64,000 nucleotides of DNA from Paragonimus westermani (Eukaryota; Platyhelminthes; Trematoda; Plagiorchiida; Troglotrematidae), in NCBI GenBank assembly GCA_008508345.1, contig QNGE01000136.1, positions 175,968-239,967 on the forward strand, given 5' to 3'. The notes beneath the pieces are model-generated. The model was not told the DNA's origin, made no database searches, and was given only the letters and a program-made list of their open reading frames with translations. Shown piece by piece: positions 53,901 to 63,232 of the stretch. Numbering within the stretch: position 1 is the stretch's first letter; every line of letters starts with the position of its first letter. The position numbers and the translations under genes were made by a program.

Positions 53901-56900
53901 GAAAACAAGTCAACTGTTTTTGGGGTGGAAACGCTCCTTTAAATATGACGCATTTCCATGTTCGAAAGTGTCTTCAGTCAGCAGTATGGATGATTCCCCA
54001 TTCCCTTGTCTTATTCACCAAGGCATTCAAGGCTTCCCTAGTTCGTGCCCACGTCAGTACCTGCCCGGTATGTGAATTGTACCAATCGTCATCAACCTCG
54101 CTGAACTGCGTACTATGCAGCAGACTTTCCATATGTTTACAGAGTGCTTGACCATGTCAACAAAGGCTGCATTTTTATTAACTTACTCATGGGCCACGAA
54201 ATTGCAAACTCCATTACTGTCCAATAACTGTTATAATTGCGTAGATTCGATGTTGGACAGTGAAGTTACGGAGGTTGTTGACCGGTTTATAAGATTCGGA
54301 AGTTGCATCAGCGGCGGCGCATGTGTGGGGAATGAAACGGAAATGCGTGCCTCTAAGGCCAGAGCGGTATTCATTAATGTAGGACACCTAACGACAGTCA
54401 GCCATCTGTGAAGCTTAGTAGACGTGTGTATAAGATGACATTGAGGGTTGTATTGCCTTATGGCTGGCAAACTTCGCCGTTTGCTGGAAAAGACGTGAAC
54501 CCTCTTCAGGTGTTTGACCACCGATGTCTGCGTTCGAGTGCTGGCGTCGAGTGGCACCAGCGAATAAGTACCGAAAACGCTGGGATGCGCGGTATTTGAT
54601 GGTGATTGCCAACCGAGATTTTTTGTCCATTCCTTGCATTCATACAGACTTAGATGGCTAAGCCGTGTGCTAAGAATGGCAGCTAGTCCTCTGTCACACC
54701 AAGCGCTCTTTGCCGATGCTGCGGTCGACTGGTGTAAGGTGCGAGGTGGGCACTGTAGGTCGAGTTCGCCTCCTTGGCTGAGGACCTTGCGACTCACAAA
54801 ATTGGCGGCCAATCGGGCTCAGTAACATGAACCTCGTCGTTGTTTGGCCGAGTTGTCTGTAAGGTAAGGACGCCTAATGACGCAGGACACTGAAGGCCTT
54901 GAAGAAGCTGTCTGGTTCATGGTGTCTTACTGTCGCTTACAGCTCGGTTGTGTTGTTTGTAGGGTGTGGACACCTTGGTTCTGAATGTTCTAGTGTAGAC
55001 GTAGCTGTTTTTGGTAGTCAGGTCTGTTTTTTCTTCCTCACGATTACATGTCGGTTAGGCACCAGTGGGAACAACTGATACATCGCTCTCTGTGAGGATG
55101 GTAGTGATACAAAATCGGTAGGCTTTCCATTTGGCAAACTTCCACCCTGAGGTCTTCTCATATTCTGAGCAATGCTTCTAAAATATTGTTGCTATATGTC
55201 TTGAATCATATTGACTGTTCAGTGTAAGCTTTCATGATTACACTCGAACGCTCAAGAGATCATGAACTTGACGGCTGTTTCTGGGAATTGCATACAAACA
55301 TCGGTGACTTAGCTAATCGCCTTCCGATTCATTTTAATGCCGCTGTTTTGTGCACGGTCTGTAATTGTCTTTGTGTACATCGTTGGGTTGACTGCATTCC
55401 ACTTCACAGTGGTAATGTGTCATTCTTTACAAGAGAGCATCCGCAACTAATGACTAGCGTGTTTTCATCTGTTCTGAAGTATGATTTACGTTATCAGTAA
55501 TGTTGATGTGTACACTACCTACTTCATGACTACGGAAATTTTGTGGGTAATGCAGACACCTGGCGAACAGCGCAGTGTTGGATTGATCTGAAACCCATGC
55601 ACGTTTGAACTTTTCGGAAGTCCTCAAATGTGAAATACTCTTTGAACGTTTCCTTGTAGTTGCAATTAGTTTAGTGCCACAAGTTGGGAAACGACCTTAC
55701 TGTGGAGCTGGACAACAAATAAGTCAGCTTACCCAGCAGTCGCGGGAAACAAGCGGAAGTGCTTCCAAGGCGTGGTTGAATGTCGGTTACCAATTCGGAC
55801 TTCTTTAAATATTTCTTACGATGTTTTTTCCGGCTTATAGTGTTTCGTCGAATACTGATTATTCTTGCTTCAACAGGATTGTACGAACTTACAAGCTTTT
55901 CGGCCAACGTACGTCTTTTTTGTTTTCGACAACTGTGAAGCAGTTTCGTGAATCAGCTACCACTCAACACCCCTCACTAGACCTTGACTATATCCATTCT
56001 CTGCTTCCTGTGGTAGACGCAAGTTTATCAGTCTATACAGATTTTGCAATATATGCTACGGAAACTGTATGCATCTCTGTTTGCAAAAGGCTCCCACAGA
56101 TACCGAAATCGAAAATGGAAAGACACCCGACTAACTGAACTCGCACTCGACGTGTCAATGGTTTTATTTAATCGGCCTGCATGTTGAGTCTTCTCGCACA
56201 TCACGAACTTTCAAGAAGGTGTATTGTATCTGTGAGTTCACTCAATTTTCCTTTAGCAGTCGACCTGTTCGTGCGAAGCATTGTACTTGGATCGGCGTCT
56301 GGTTTGTTGATGGCGTTACTCTATCGATTAATGTTGTTTTCATCTTTTGCATCACAAGTTGTTTGTTACCGTGTTGCATATTAGGCTACGTAGAGCCTAA
56401 TTGCCATCAGGCTGACTGAAGCAGCCCAGGTTTCTTGGGCTGGAACTCAAAATTGTACGATTGATAACGGGCGACGTTATCATTTGTATACACGGAGGTC
56501 GGTGAATTGCACTTTTTTGTCATACCCTTTCATCTCGTGTGTGTCCAGCATTTTGTGCACCTTATTGTAATGCTTTCTTTTATAGCAGCCAGTCACCTTT
56601 TTCTTGTTCATGTCCAAGCTTTCCTTTCCGCTATTCTCTACACTCGTATCTGTCTTATCTTGGCTAAGTTCAACTTATGCATACCGCAATGTGCTTGTCA
56701 CTATGCAGTGCGTTGTGTCACATGTTAGTTAGATACTTCCAGATTGTTAAATCTAGGTAGGAGCTCTGGAGGTGACCAGAACGAGAACTTTTTACAGCAC
56801 CATTGTTACTCAACGTTCTTGAGTTTACCCACAGGGGTTGTATTCTGGTCTCCAAACGTCGGAACGGAATCTTCACTTGTTTTTTTTCGCAGACTTTTCG

Positions 56901-59683
56901 TTGGTGCACATTCGTTGAGTAGCCTAACTGGCGGTCGTTGCTTTTGTATGTGACCCGTTTCATTGTGTGACCTACGGCGCTACCCCTATACTTCAAAGGA
57001 GTTAAACGCATGCGACCGAATACGTGCAAAACGAAGGACTTCTTGCTGTCCAGTTCGAGATACCTCTGTGAGAAGAGCGCATTGGGCATGTCTGCGGACA
57101 ATACACATGACTTATTCTGCTGCCCCTAACTTGTTCTCCTACCTCGATGTGGTGGTCAGGTTTGTTCACTACGTCGATCCGAAGAGCTAAACTGACTGGC
57201 ACTTCGGTCCTACCAGGCACAATCATCTCACACATTCTAAAACGGAACAATCCGACGAAAAGTGCGTGTACTCGTAAGGTTATATGTCATATTGCTGATC
57301 GCATGGAAGTGCACAGGTAGTGGAGCACGATCGTGTTGAATCTTCGGCCACTGGTAGGGTCTCTTCAGAAAACAATTGTTTTTTATTGCCTCGCAGACCG
57401 GACTTTTCGGCCAGGGGCTCCGGATTTCCCCGTCCAAGGAAGTTGTTTCCTGTTGCCTCGTACGTCTGGCTTTTTGGGTCGGAGACTCGAAGTGGGGTCC
57501 CTCAAGTCAACCTCCTTCTGCAGCATAAACGACCGCGAAGTATCAGAAGTTGTTCCCACTGTAGTGACCTTATTCTTCCATTGCCACTTTGTTGTTCTAT
57601 TCTGACCTATGCCTTTGGTTAGTAATTGCTTTCCAGAGCAAAAACAACTGGTTAACATTGGCGCCTTCAATGTCCGCACTCTCCGACAAATCGGCCAGCA
57701 AACTACTCTGGCAGTTAGTATCTCATTTCTGAAGCCTGATGTGCGCTGTGTGTCGGAGACGCAAGTCTACGATTGTAGCACCGTTATTCACTTGAACTCA
57801 CATCTACTTAACTGTTCACCTAAGTGTTTCCCTCTTAAAGTCTCTGGTGATGTGGAAGCCGAGTCTCGTGGTCAGGCTGGAGTGGGAATCGCACTGAGTT
57901 CGTAATGAGAGCAATGTTTGCTCGATTGAACCCCAATGAGCAGCCGCCTGTGCGCTGTCAGGTTCAGTACATCGGTTTACGTCTGCTAATGCAAATCAAA
58001 GAAGTGTCGTATATTCTTTGTATTGGCGTACGTTCCAGCGGATAATTGTCTGAATGGTACTGGAAGTCCATTCTGCAATGCCTTCGTTAGTCTTCTGAAG
58101 CAGACTGAACACACTACCTGCTAGGCTTTCTGCAGAGGAGGAACGGTTGGGAGGTATGTTTTGTGTCCGAGCACAACTCACTGACAGTGCTGGAAGACTG
58201 CCGCGGCTGTGTGCCTATCACGGTCTCTATATTTTGAGTTCCGCATTTCAGTAGAGGAAAATACACTGTATTACATGGAAACCACTCTGTTCTTCCCACT
58301 CCTGAACACATTCGGATTATGTGAGTGTCAGTTGTAGATGGCACCATTCTGTTGACGCTTGCCCTGGATTTTGGAGCAACCTCCTGGACTCGGATTGTGC
58401 TGTTGTGCGTACCTGTTTTTTTTTCAGTTACTCAGAGTTCATACACTCGTACATGCAGGTGCAGGTGTCACCTTGACAGGGCACTTATAACTGATGGTTA
58501 TCTGGCATTCGATTGGGAGAATGTAAAAAGCGCTTACCAAGAAGCGTTGGTGAACAAATTGTCCAATTCGAGTCAGGTGAGAGAGCCTACTGAAAACCGG
58601 AGCTACAAAAGTTTGCTGTGTTGAGTTGTGTTCCGAATAACCTGCGCAGTTACAACAGAACTGGATTTCCGTCGTGTCGGCAGAACTTATGAACAACTGT
58701 CGTTCGATTCTATTTGGTTCTGAATATGATGCCGATGATCGATAGCTTAACCTTACGGTGAATAGTGGTTTGCGCAACGACCGTGAGTACCACTTGGTCT
58801 AACAGACGAAAGGGATTGAAGGAACTCTTTTTCTGAGAACAACACAATGCTTTCATCCTTGATCCGTGGTTACACTGACCAGCGAGTCGGTGTGAGACCG
58901 TATGTGAAAAATTAGGTTCACTTATCACCGACCAATCACACCGACTTGAAAGGTGGGATGAAAATCTCGAGGAACCGTCCAACTGGCCTCAACCGGACTA
59001 GGTGGACGACAGGACATGAATTGTCAGTTATTGTGTTCCGGAAGGCTATCTGTCGGAAGCAGAAATGTCATGGTAGCTTTAGTTATCAAGGTGTAGGAAG
59101 GCTTCTGAAGCGAGTCTCATCTATTCCTTTTTTCATAGTTGCGTTTAGCACTTCTAGTGGTGTTCGTCAATGATGTCCGATTTTCTCCTTTCTGATGGAT
59201 TTTGTTATTGAAGGTGCACCTGAAGAATACAGTGAGTTTGGCGGGGAGCTTCTTTTTTTAACGAAATTGTCCAACGTGGAGTGTGGTTGTGCCGTTTTCG
59301 TGTGTGAGAAACATCTAACGAAAGTTACACGCTCAAGTGGTTGATGTAACTCGTTTGTCTTGGATGAATTTCTTCAGAGTGGAATTTTCTACCTCAAAAC
59401 TAATGTTCCCACCCCTATATTTCTTGTAGGTAATCTGCTTGCGACTGTGGACAGTTTCACACATTTGAGTCGCACTATCTTCTCTTTCTGGAATATTGAT
59501 GATGAAATATCATCGGTGATGGCAAAGGCACACAGTTTTCACCCTATTCCTAATTCTGTTTCTCCTTGTTTCATCGGGTATCCCTTTTGCGATTTTTTCT
59601 TCTGGGTTATTTCACTTCACTGTTGCTATTAGGGAATGCTCGAGCCACAGTACCTTCTGATCCGGCTCATGGCTCTTGTGGGT

Positions 59684-59717
<34 letters not shown>

Positions 59718-62700
59718 CAGAAACACTTTTTGTACAATGGGATTGTTCGACGATACTGATCTCGGAACTTCGCTTTACTTTGTACGGTGTCTCGTCATAG
59801 CTTCCTTTTTCGATTAAATTTGGAGTGTGCTTGTTCACTTTTGGAGTTTGATCACTGAATCTGGAGTCGGTCGGTGCAGATAGCGCCGTGTATGTACACT
59901 GATTAACCGCCAAGACAAAACTCACGTCAAGGTTTGATTCTTGAAGAATGGCACACCTTCTGTTCTGGGATCCCAGTGATCCGCGACATTACTTGTTGAA
60001 CATATGGCGGATAAGATGCATCACCGTTGCCGGTGATTCTTGTTTTTGAAGTTTGTTGTCTCGTAAGTTTACTCTGCAGCTATCGTTTGCCTGTCTTTTT
60101 CTCTCTGCTCCGTGTTGTCCTACTGTACACATATTTATGGTGGGCAACTAGTTAACTTCAAATAACGTTTATGTTGCAAATTCAAAACTCCTCACAAGCA
60201 GGCAGAGGGTGGCACCGTCAACATTTAAGCTACCGAGGCGTATTTCATTTTAAAATCTTCGGGTAAACCGGAACGTTCGATAAGCGCGGTCTACCTGTAA
60301 CGATATTACTTGCATAATCAAGTAAACTTTGTTCTGATGGCCTCATTATTGGCATATTTACAGACCGCGCTGGGCCCTGTATGTCAGATTCGTAGGTGTA
60401 GTTCGTGTGATCTTTCGCTTGTCCCAACCATCTTTTCCAGCCGATGGTATTCAATTCATGTGGCCATTTGCGTGTTTCCTCTTTTGGACGCAGATTGACC
60501 TCGGCGATCAAGGATAATGATTTCATCTATCACGAAAGCGTGCCTCCGGTGGATAGCTTGGAACAAATTAAACGTGAGTGCTAAATACATGAAATTCCCC
60601 CGTTTAATTGGTTTGGAACAATTAGCAGTAATTGAGTGTTATGAAAATTGAGGTGGCTGATGATGGGTTAACCGGTGTCGTTCAGTCGCATACCTGTTAC
60701 GAATTACATTTCGCATGAAAACAGTACAACCATATGTGCTTATCTGAAGAACAATGGATTGTCTTATTTGCTAAGTGTACTCGTTTGAAGATAGTTTCCG
60801 AAGCTGAAAATGTCACTTTTTTAATCATTCAGCATGACAGTACAGATGAAAGGTAGTCCCCTTGTCTTCTGTATAAAATTAAAAAGGCACGCGAATACAA
60901 TGAGTATTGGACAGCTGTCTGTTAGTGCGGTGTTTTAATTTTTTTTGAAGGTTATGGGAAAATATGGAGACCAAAAACGGAGGAAAATTCTGCAGTTTCA
61001 CTTTCCTTGGGACGGAAATGGGAGAGTAAAATCTAGTTTATCAACTTGGCGATACCGTGTGATTTGTATGATCGAGCGTACATTGGCACGCTAGACGAAC
61101 TAGGGAAAGATACACTCTGAACCAGTTCTGAAGACCACCCTTTATAATAACGGTAGAGCGGAGAAAGATAGCAACCTTTCTACATTAGGAAAAAATGTCG
61201 AGAATAAAGGGTGGTAAACAGAACCTTACTGAAAACCATCGCTATTGGAAAAAGATGTGTTGAGGCTCCATTTCGCCGGTAATTGAATGAAAGAGATCAG
61301 TGTTGCCGTTTCAAGATCGAAGACAAACATTGTGAAAACCGGAAACTGAATGGTAGAGCTGCCAACTCAAGTGCCTTCTTTGATTTTGATCATGTTCATT
61401 TGTATGGACAGTACAAAGTGTAACAGTCAGGATAGGTAAAACACATACGTTGAGCCTCATAATTTATAGATCAATTGTTGCCTTGTGCTGAACCTTGGAA
61501 ATTAGTTCGGTGGAAGGTCAGTACAATGGGTTGAAAATAAGGCGGTAAAGAAAATTTTTTGTAATAGTGGCACCCAAAACCGGAATTGCAAAATAGTACT
61601 CTTTTTTTGAAGACGTCTTGAAAATTTGTTTTTTTTTTCTGAAATAAGCGGAGCTTTCCCAATAGGCTTGTAGACCCATCACATGTTTACTCAAACAAAT
61701 CGTTATCAGGTAGTAATAGTTGGGTTACTAGTAGGTGACAAGCTCCGCATTCATTTTCCAACTCCCAGTCCCAATAAAGCTCTGCACCGCTGATGAGCAC
61801 TAACCAGCGAGTGAACTTCACGTGCCGAGTGCTTATTCTGGAGGCTTGCTAGCTGGGATGGACTTTCTCACAATTGACCACCCCCAATCACTACTCTGTC
61901 AGTACTCTAGAATTAATTTAAATTATGTCAACTGTCATCATGTGAGCTGTAGACACTGTAACTACGGTGTTCTGATTTGTTAGTGCACATTCTCAACGTT
62001 AGAATAGTTATTGGTTCCATAGAAATGGTAAAGTCGGGTTATTTTTGTGACAGAACAGCAAAGATGAAACGTGAAATACTTTTGCTCCTTACGATTGGAA
62101 GTGTAAGGTGTCCTAGCAGCAAGTGGCTCAGCTGTTCTCATTAATGCCTCAACAATGTTGCGGATTGATGGACTAATGGTACCTAGGTAAGTGCACAGTT
62201 TACACTGTCAGTCACATTGACTGCAAAGGATGAGGTGGGAGTTGGAGCGCCTCCGTGTAGTCATCATCATCAGAAGCAGCAGCATCAACACCATTACATC
62301 AATTCACGTTGATGTTTAACTGGCACACTGTCATGATAGGACGGATATGCCCTTACTTGATGCTTAAGAAAGTTGGGAGGATTGCGACTCAATTATGGAA
62401 ACCCATGTCTAAACCACTGAAACAAACAACCGCGTTATCACCAAGAGTCAGAAGGTATCTGCACAACGACTTTTTTGCTGCTTCCACTATCGTGCTTCAG
62501 TAGTTCGCGCTAATTCGCACACATTAGTTAACCCTGTTGGCTGCCATATCCTCTGAGGTTTCTGACCAGATACCAATTGAGTCACGACAGCCCCAATCCT
62601 CTTCACCAGCGTCTGCTTTCAATACCCTCTGGCAACTAATCGAGTTATCCCATCCTACCTGATGCTAGTAAGCTGAGGACTCGGCTAAGGTGTGCATGGC

Positions 62701-63232
62701 GTGGTAACCAGTTGTTTCACATTCTCACTACATGGTCTATCCATCTGACTCTGTATTTAAAAGGTTTAGATTGGTGAGCTTATTGGATCTTCACATTCCG
62801 AAACCTGACTGAACCCCGTGGCTAGTTATCCACTGATACAGTTCGATGCGCACAATTAAACACACATGGCAAATTTCAGGAAATTCATCACTTTATCTCC
62901 TAACTTTGGTAGCTTTGACATTCTCTCTAACACTACGAAAGATTCATCGCTCTGACAGTTCACCTAACTGTCTGCTGGACCTTTTTCGTTCATTTTCTTC
63001 GCTCAACATGCTCTTTTTTGCCCGTTAGTTAAAGTCGGAATGTTTTTACGTCAATTTTTCTTTCCAACGCACGTTTTTCAAACTGCTCACATTTTCGTTC
63101 ATGTCTTACCATTACAGCGGCTTGTCTAGTCAAAGGTGTTGCGTTTGACCACAACGATCCTGAGATACGTGGCGCTGACATTTTCCAACGTCTTGTTCCG
63201 ATGAAAACGCTGGAGGCAACTTCAGTCTACAG
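41908..63232 (+). CDS. HD-PTP/PTPN23 homologue, BRO1 domain, exons 1-9 (3' end outside window)
   Basis: Join: 41908-41991, 42026-42100, 42138-42265, 42301-42427, 43057-43191, 52466-52627, 52843-53093, 60494-60573, 63118-63232. These give 385 codons plus 2 bases with no stop, and every junction keeps frame. The product is one BRO1 domain, the N-terminal module of HD-PTP (tyrosine phosphatase non-receptor type 23), which binds ESCRT-III CHMP4 at endosomes during sorting of ubiquitinated receptors. HD-PTP rather than ALIX is indicated by LPRISMIGLPLK at the start, MKVACTHFQCA and AQAQECIVEKSVLD. KDNDFIYHE holds the tyrosine equivalent to ALIX Tyr319. Intron lengths are 34, 37, 35, 629, 9274, 215, 7400 and 2544 bp. 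Introns 5 and 7 are filled with retroelement fragments. The phosphatase part would lie beyond 64000, so I cannot tell whether it is kept. Confidence 0.92.
42026..42100 (+). CDS. HD-PTP homologue exon 2 (25 codons)
   Basis: Reads CIETHYQHSPDMYQKEF and on to TCRK. It aligns without gaps to the human segment running from FVLKNY through the 'NPEAYNEE' helix. The acceptor is TTATAG and the donor a weak GTCTTA; both flanking introns are phase 0. Reading on without splicing meets a stop within 16 codons, which supports the intron. Confidence 0.85.
42138..42265 (+). CDS. HD-PTP homologue exon 3
   Basis: Contains DYTGLSKQKRYYAQLQLAK, the 'G...LRKY..QL..L..R' helix of BRO1 domains, and ends with TAVSWN, equivalent to the conserved 'VTW'. 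The acceptor is ATTTCAG and the donor GTAATT; the following intron is phase 2. Confidence 0.88.
42301..42427 (+). CDS. HD-PTP homologue exon 4
   Basis: Reads HDVFTKSSVEYPHF and then FVYEEAAILFNIGALH, the most conserved BRO1 helix, followed by EKRADAD. The donor is a consensus GTAAGT. For the acceptor, only the AG at 42299-42300 keeps frame; the better-looking CAG seven bases earlier (42291-42293) would shift it. Confidence 0.9.
43057..43191 (+). CDS. HD-PTP homologue exon 5 (45 codons)
   Basis: Begins SMKVACTHFQCAVWAF, nearly the same as the vertebrate HD-PTP sequence and different from ALIX, and ends FSSIMT. The acceptor is TTTTCAG, the donor GTGAGT, and both introns are phase 0. The next 9274 bp are intron. 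Confidence 0.92.
43262..44115 (+). mobile_element. Non-LTR retrotransposon, 3' end (copy 1)
   Basis: Across frames: a GGGDMGSDLEARLSKTESLFF block (the family's 'GSCISAGG...ISARI.KARAAF'), MGRVYEVAVRAVSPCG ('KGRVYNAAVRSVLLYG'), then LFPHRAFIADVTAIGARCGG and VRWVHLSGWDPRD, followed by NRAQQRVCCSAKLSVR before the stop. About 260 bp of 3' UTR follow, related to copies at 53640-53845 and 54860-55110. It begins only 70 bp past the exon 5 donor. Confidence 0.82.
44116..45087. other. Intron 5 sequence, nothing recognised
   Basis: Between the first retroelement fragment and the tRNA-like unit I see only short frames without motifs. Confidence 0.4.
45088..45137 (+). repeat. 50-bp direct repeat, copy 1 (SINE-tail-like)
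   Basis: Matches 45393-45442 at 45 of 50 positions, starting GGGTCTYATCTAAAATCAT. The tRNA-like head is missing here. Confidence 0.8.
45297..45376 (+). repeat. tRNA-like sequence, probable SINE head or tRNA pseudogene
   Basis: It folds as a tRNA: a 7-bp acceptor stem (GGCTTCG/CGAAGCC), D stem GCTC/GAGC and T stem GCTGG/CCAGC with loop TTCGAAT, all perfect. The A box (TAGCTCATCTGG, 45304-45315) and B box (GGTTCGAATCC, 45356-45366) fit RNA polymerase III consensus, and a TTTT terminator follows at 45382-45385. The anticodon arm is poor (a T-T mismatch, C at position 33, anticodon GTT if forced) and the variable loop is 12 nt, so it is unlikely to be a working tRNA. The 5' half resembles tRNA-Ala. 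Confidence 0.7.
45393..45442 (+). repeat. 50-bp direct repeat, copy 2
   Basis: Follows the tRNA-like head by 16 bp; with it, the unit at 45297-45442 has the head-plus-body layout of a short SINE. The first copy lies 305 bp upstream. Confidence 0.75.
45443..46639. other. Intron 5 sequence, nothing recognised
   Basis: Short frames only. The part 46080-46580 is GC-richer and may be worn transposon sequence, but no motif is readable. Confidence 0.35.
46640..47150 (+). mobile_element. Non-LTR retrotransposon, mid-RT fragment (copy 2)
   Basis: Reads VRAYGQLLW, then RRCPISSFLLSFVMDAILEG ('QGCP.SPFLFNFVID.ILE.A'), a worn catalytic box GYADIVYL (Y-A-D-D expected), and GNPLATVDGFTYLGLSLLSA with ARITKAEVAFTSLGHL. 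It is closest to the fragment at 59430-59530, which shares GN-LATVD-FTHL. Confidence 0.8.
47151..48689. other. Intron 5 sequence, nothing recognised
   Basis: Short frames only. No family motif was seen between the two retroelement fragments. Confidence 0.4.
48690..50660 (+). mobile_element. Non-LTR retrotransposon, endonuclease to RT remnant (copy 3)
   Basis: Endonuclease: FFNLLRHTKHLDITTFVGD and on to DALYDENEVARLPG (48711-48810), matching 'LL......DIVV.AGD.NA......E.RLGG'. Linker and RT start: PEPGYLVVDDGGF and PALFKGVDGRLLTEVTQIL (49490-49680), matching 'PPALFKDGG..L...LT.I'. A worn IFVVVDRQLDIIDSL (49865-49910) fits 'TIVVFLDIRAAFDS'. A piece at 50565-50640 resembles the C-terminal 'GWDP.D' segment of the other copies. 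Confidence 0.68.
50661..52465. other. Intron 5 sequence, nothing recognised
   Basis: Short frames only, with T-rich tracts; ends in the pyrimidine tract and CAG before exon 6. Confidence 0.4.
52466..52627 (+). CDS. HD-PTP homologue exon 6 (54 codons)
   Basis: Begins AQAQECIVEKSVLDERP, matching the HD-PTP 'GQAQECLLEKSMLDNR' segment, and ends ILPSKFQK. The acceptor is CGTTTCAG and the donor GTATAT; both introns are phase 0. Confidence 0.92.
52843..53093 (+). CDS. HD-PTP homologue exon 7
   Basis: Contains ELKSAYYGGLAAYFSALSED and KYGKAIAWYQLAERRIAEAD, the long arm helices of the BRO1 fold ('K..YY.A.A....' and 'FGERVAYFQ.AL..L.EA'). The acceptor is CTGATAG and the donor GTACGT, phase 2. Confidence 0.92.
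53390..53845 (+). mobile_element. Internally deleted non-LTR retrotransposon (copy 4)
   Basis: The RT palm start FDYKGAFNSVDRSTPLE and KGVQTKYVNILSTLYSHTSA (53390-53500), then VRVYGEL and a short bridge, run almost directly into AANRAEWRKCCYLAELSMT (53592-53648), the end of the ORF. The 3' UTR follows (to about 53845). Most of the RT and the whole thumb are missing, so this is a deletion derivative. Confidence 0.78.
53950..55110 (+). mobile_element. Non-LTR retrotransposon, RT thumb to 3' UTR (copy 5)
   Basis: Reads EVVDRFIRFGSCISGGACVG (54271-54330), RASKARAVFINVGHL, then VYKMTLRVVLPYGWQ, QVFDHRCLRSSAGVEWHQRI (54505-54566), RMAASPLSHQALFADAAVDW (54673-54735), KVRGGHCR and NRAQ, ending in the shared 3' UTR (about 54860-55110). 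The order matches the C-terminal half of the same clade as copies 1-4. Several frame changes. Confidence 0.82.
55111..57329. other. Intron 7 sequence, nothing recognised
   Basis: Open frames up to 127 codons occur on both strands (for example 56718-57101 minus) but I find no family features or splice pairs. Confidence 0.35.
57330..59640 (+). mobile_element. Non-LTR retrotransposon, 5' UTR to mid-RT (copy 6)
   Basis: 5' UTR-like sequence with an imperfect internal duplication (57367-57420 and 57440-57490) leads into the ORF. The endonuclease starts VNIGAFNVRTLRQIGQQTTL (57652-57711) with VSETQVYDCSTVIHL and RGQAGVGIALSS, an APE-type endonuclease start. Linker pieces follow: RALITDGYLAFDWENVKSAY (58478-58537) and DQSHRLERWDENLEEPSNWP (58931-58990, 'ERRLDRWAEHFEEQFSWP'). 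RT pieces run to GNLLATVDSFTHLSRTIFSF near 59430-59490. The last third of the ORF and the 3' UTR are absent. Confidence 0.82.
59687..59716. repeat. (TG)15 microsatellite
   Basis: Fifteen uninterrupted TG units in intron 7, just past the end of retroelement copy 6. It is the longest pure simple repeat I saw in the window. Confidence 0.95.
60494..60573 (+). CDS. HD-PTP homologue exon 8 (80 bp)
   Basis: This short exon sits alone between introns of 7.4 and 2.5 kb. It reads SAIKDNDFIYHESVPPVD, the signature of BRO1 domains. Its first base completes the Arg codon left by exon 7, and its last base starts the Pro codon finished by exon 9. The acceptor is GGACGCAG and the donor GTGAGT. Confidence 0.93.
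60574..63117. other. Intron 8, nothing recognised
   Basis: AT-rich, with T runs near 61620-61640 and a CAT/CAG-type trinucleotide patch at 62259-62290. No coding motif or transposon was identified. Confidence 0.45.
63118..63232 (+). CDS. HD-PTP homologue exon 9
   Basis: Reads ACLVKGVAFDHNDPEIRGAD and IFQRLVPMKTLEATSVY, equivalent to the 'LVKP..V......GPDIFAKLVPM..HEASS.Y' end of the HD-PTP BRO1 domain. The acceptor is CATTACAG and the donor GTGTGC, phase 2. The next exon was not found before 64000. Confidence 0.92.

Noticed and set aside
58880..58950. Inverted 11-bp arms AGTCGGTGTGA / TCACACCGACT
   Set aside because: The arms are short, about 45 bp apart and lie in retroelement linker sequence; probably chance.
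60245..60526. 93-codon minus-strand open frame
   Set aside because: It overlaps exon 8 of the HD-PTP homologue on the other strand, has no family features and no splice support.
41908..63232. ALIX (PDCD6IP) as the identity of the BRO1 gene
   Set aside because: The N terminus, MKVACTHFQCA and AQAQECIVEKS match HD-PTP, whereas ALIX has different sequence at these points.
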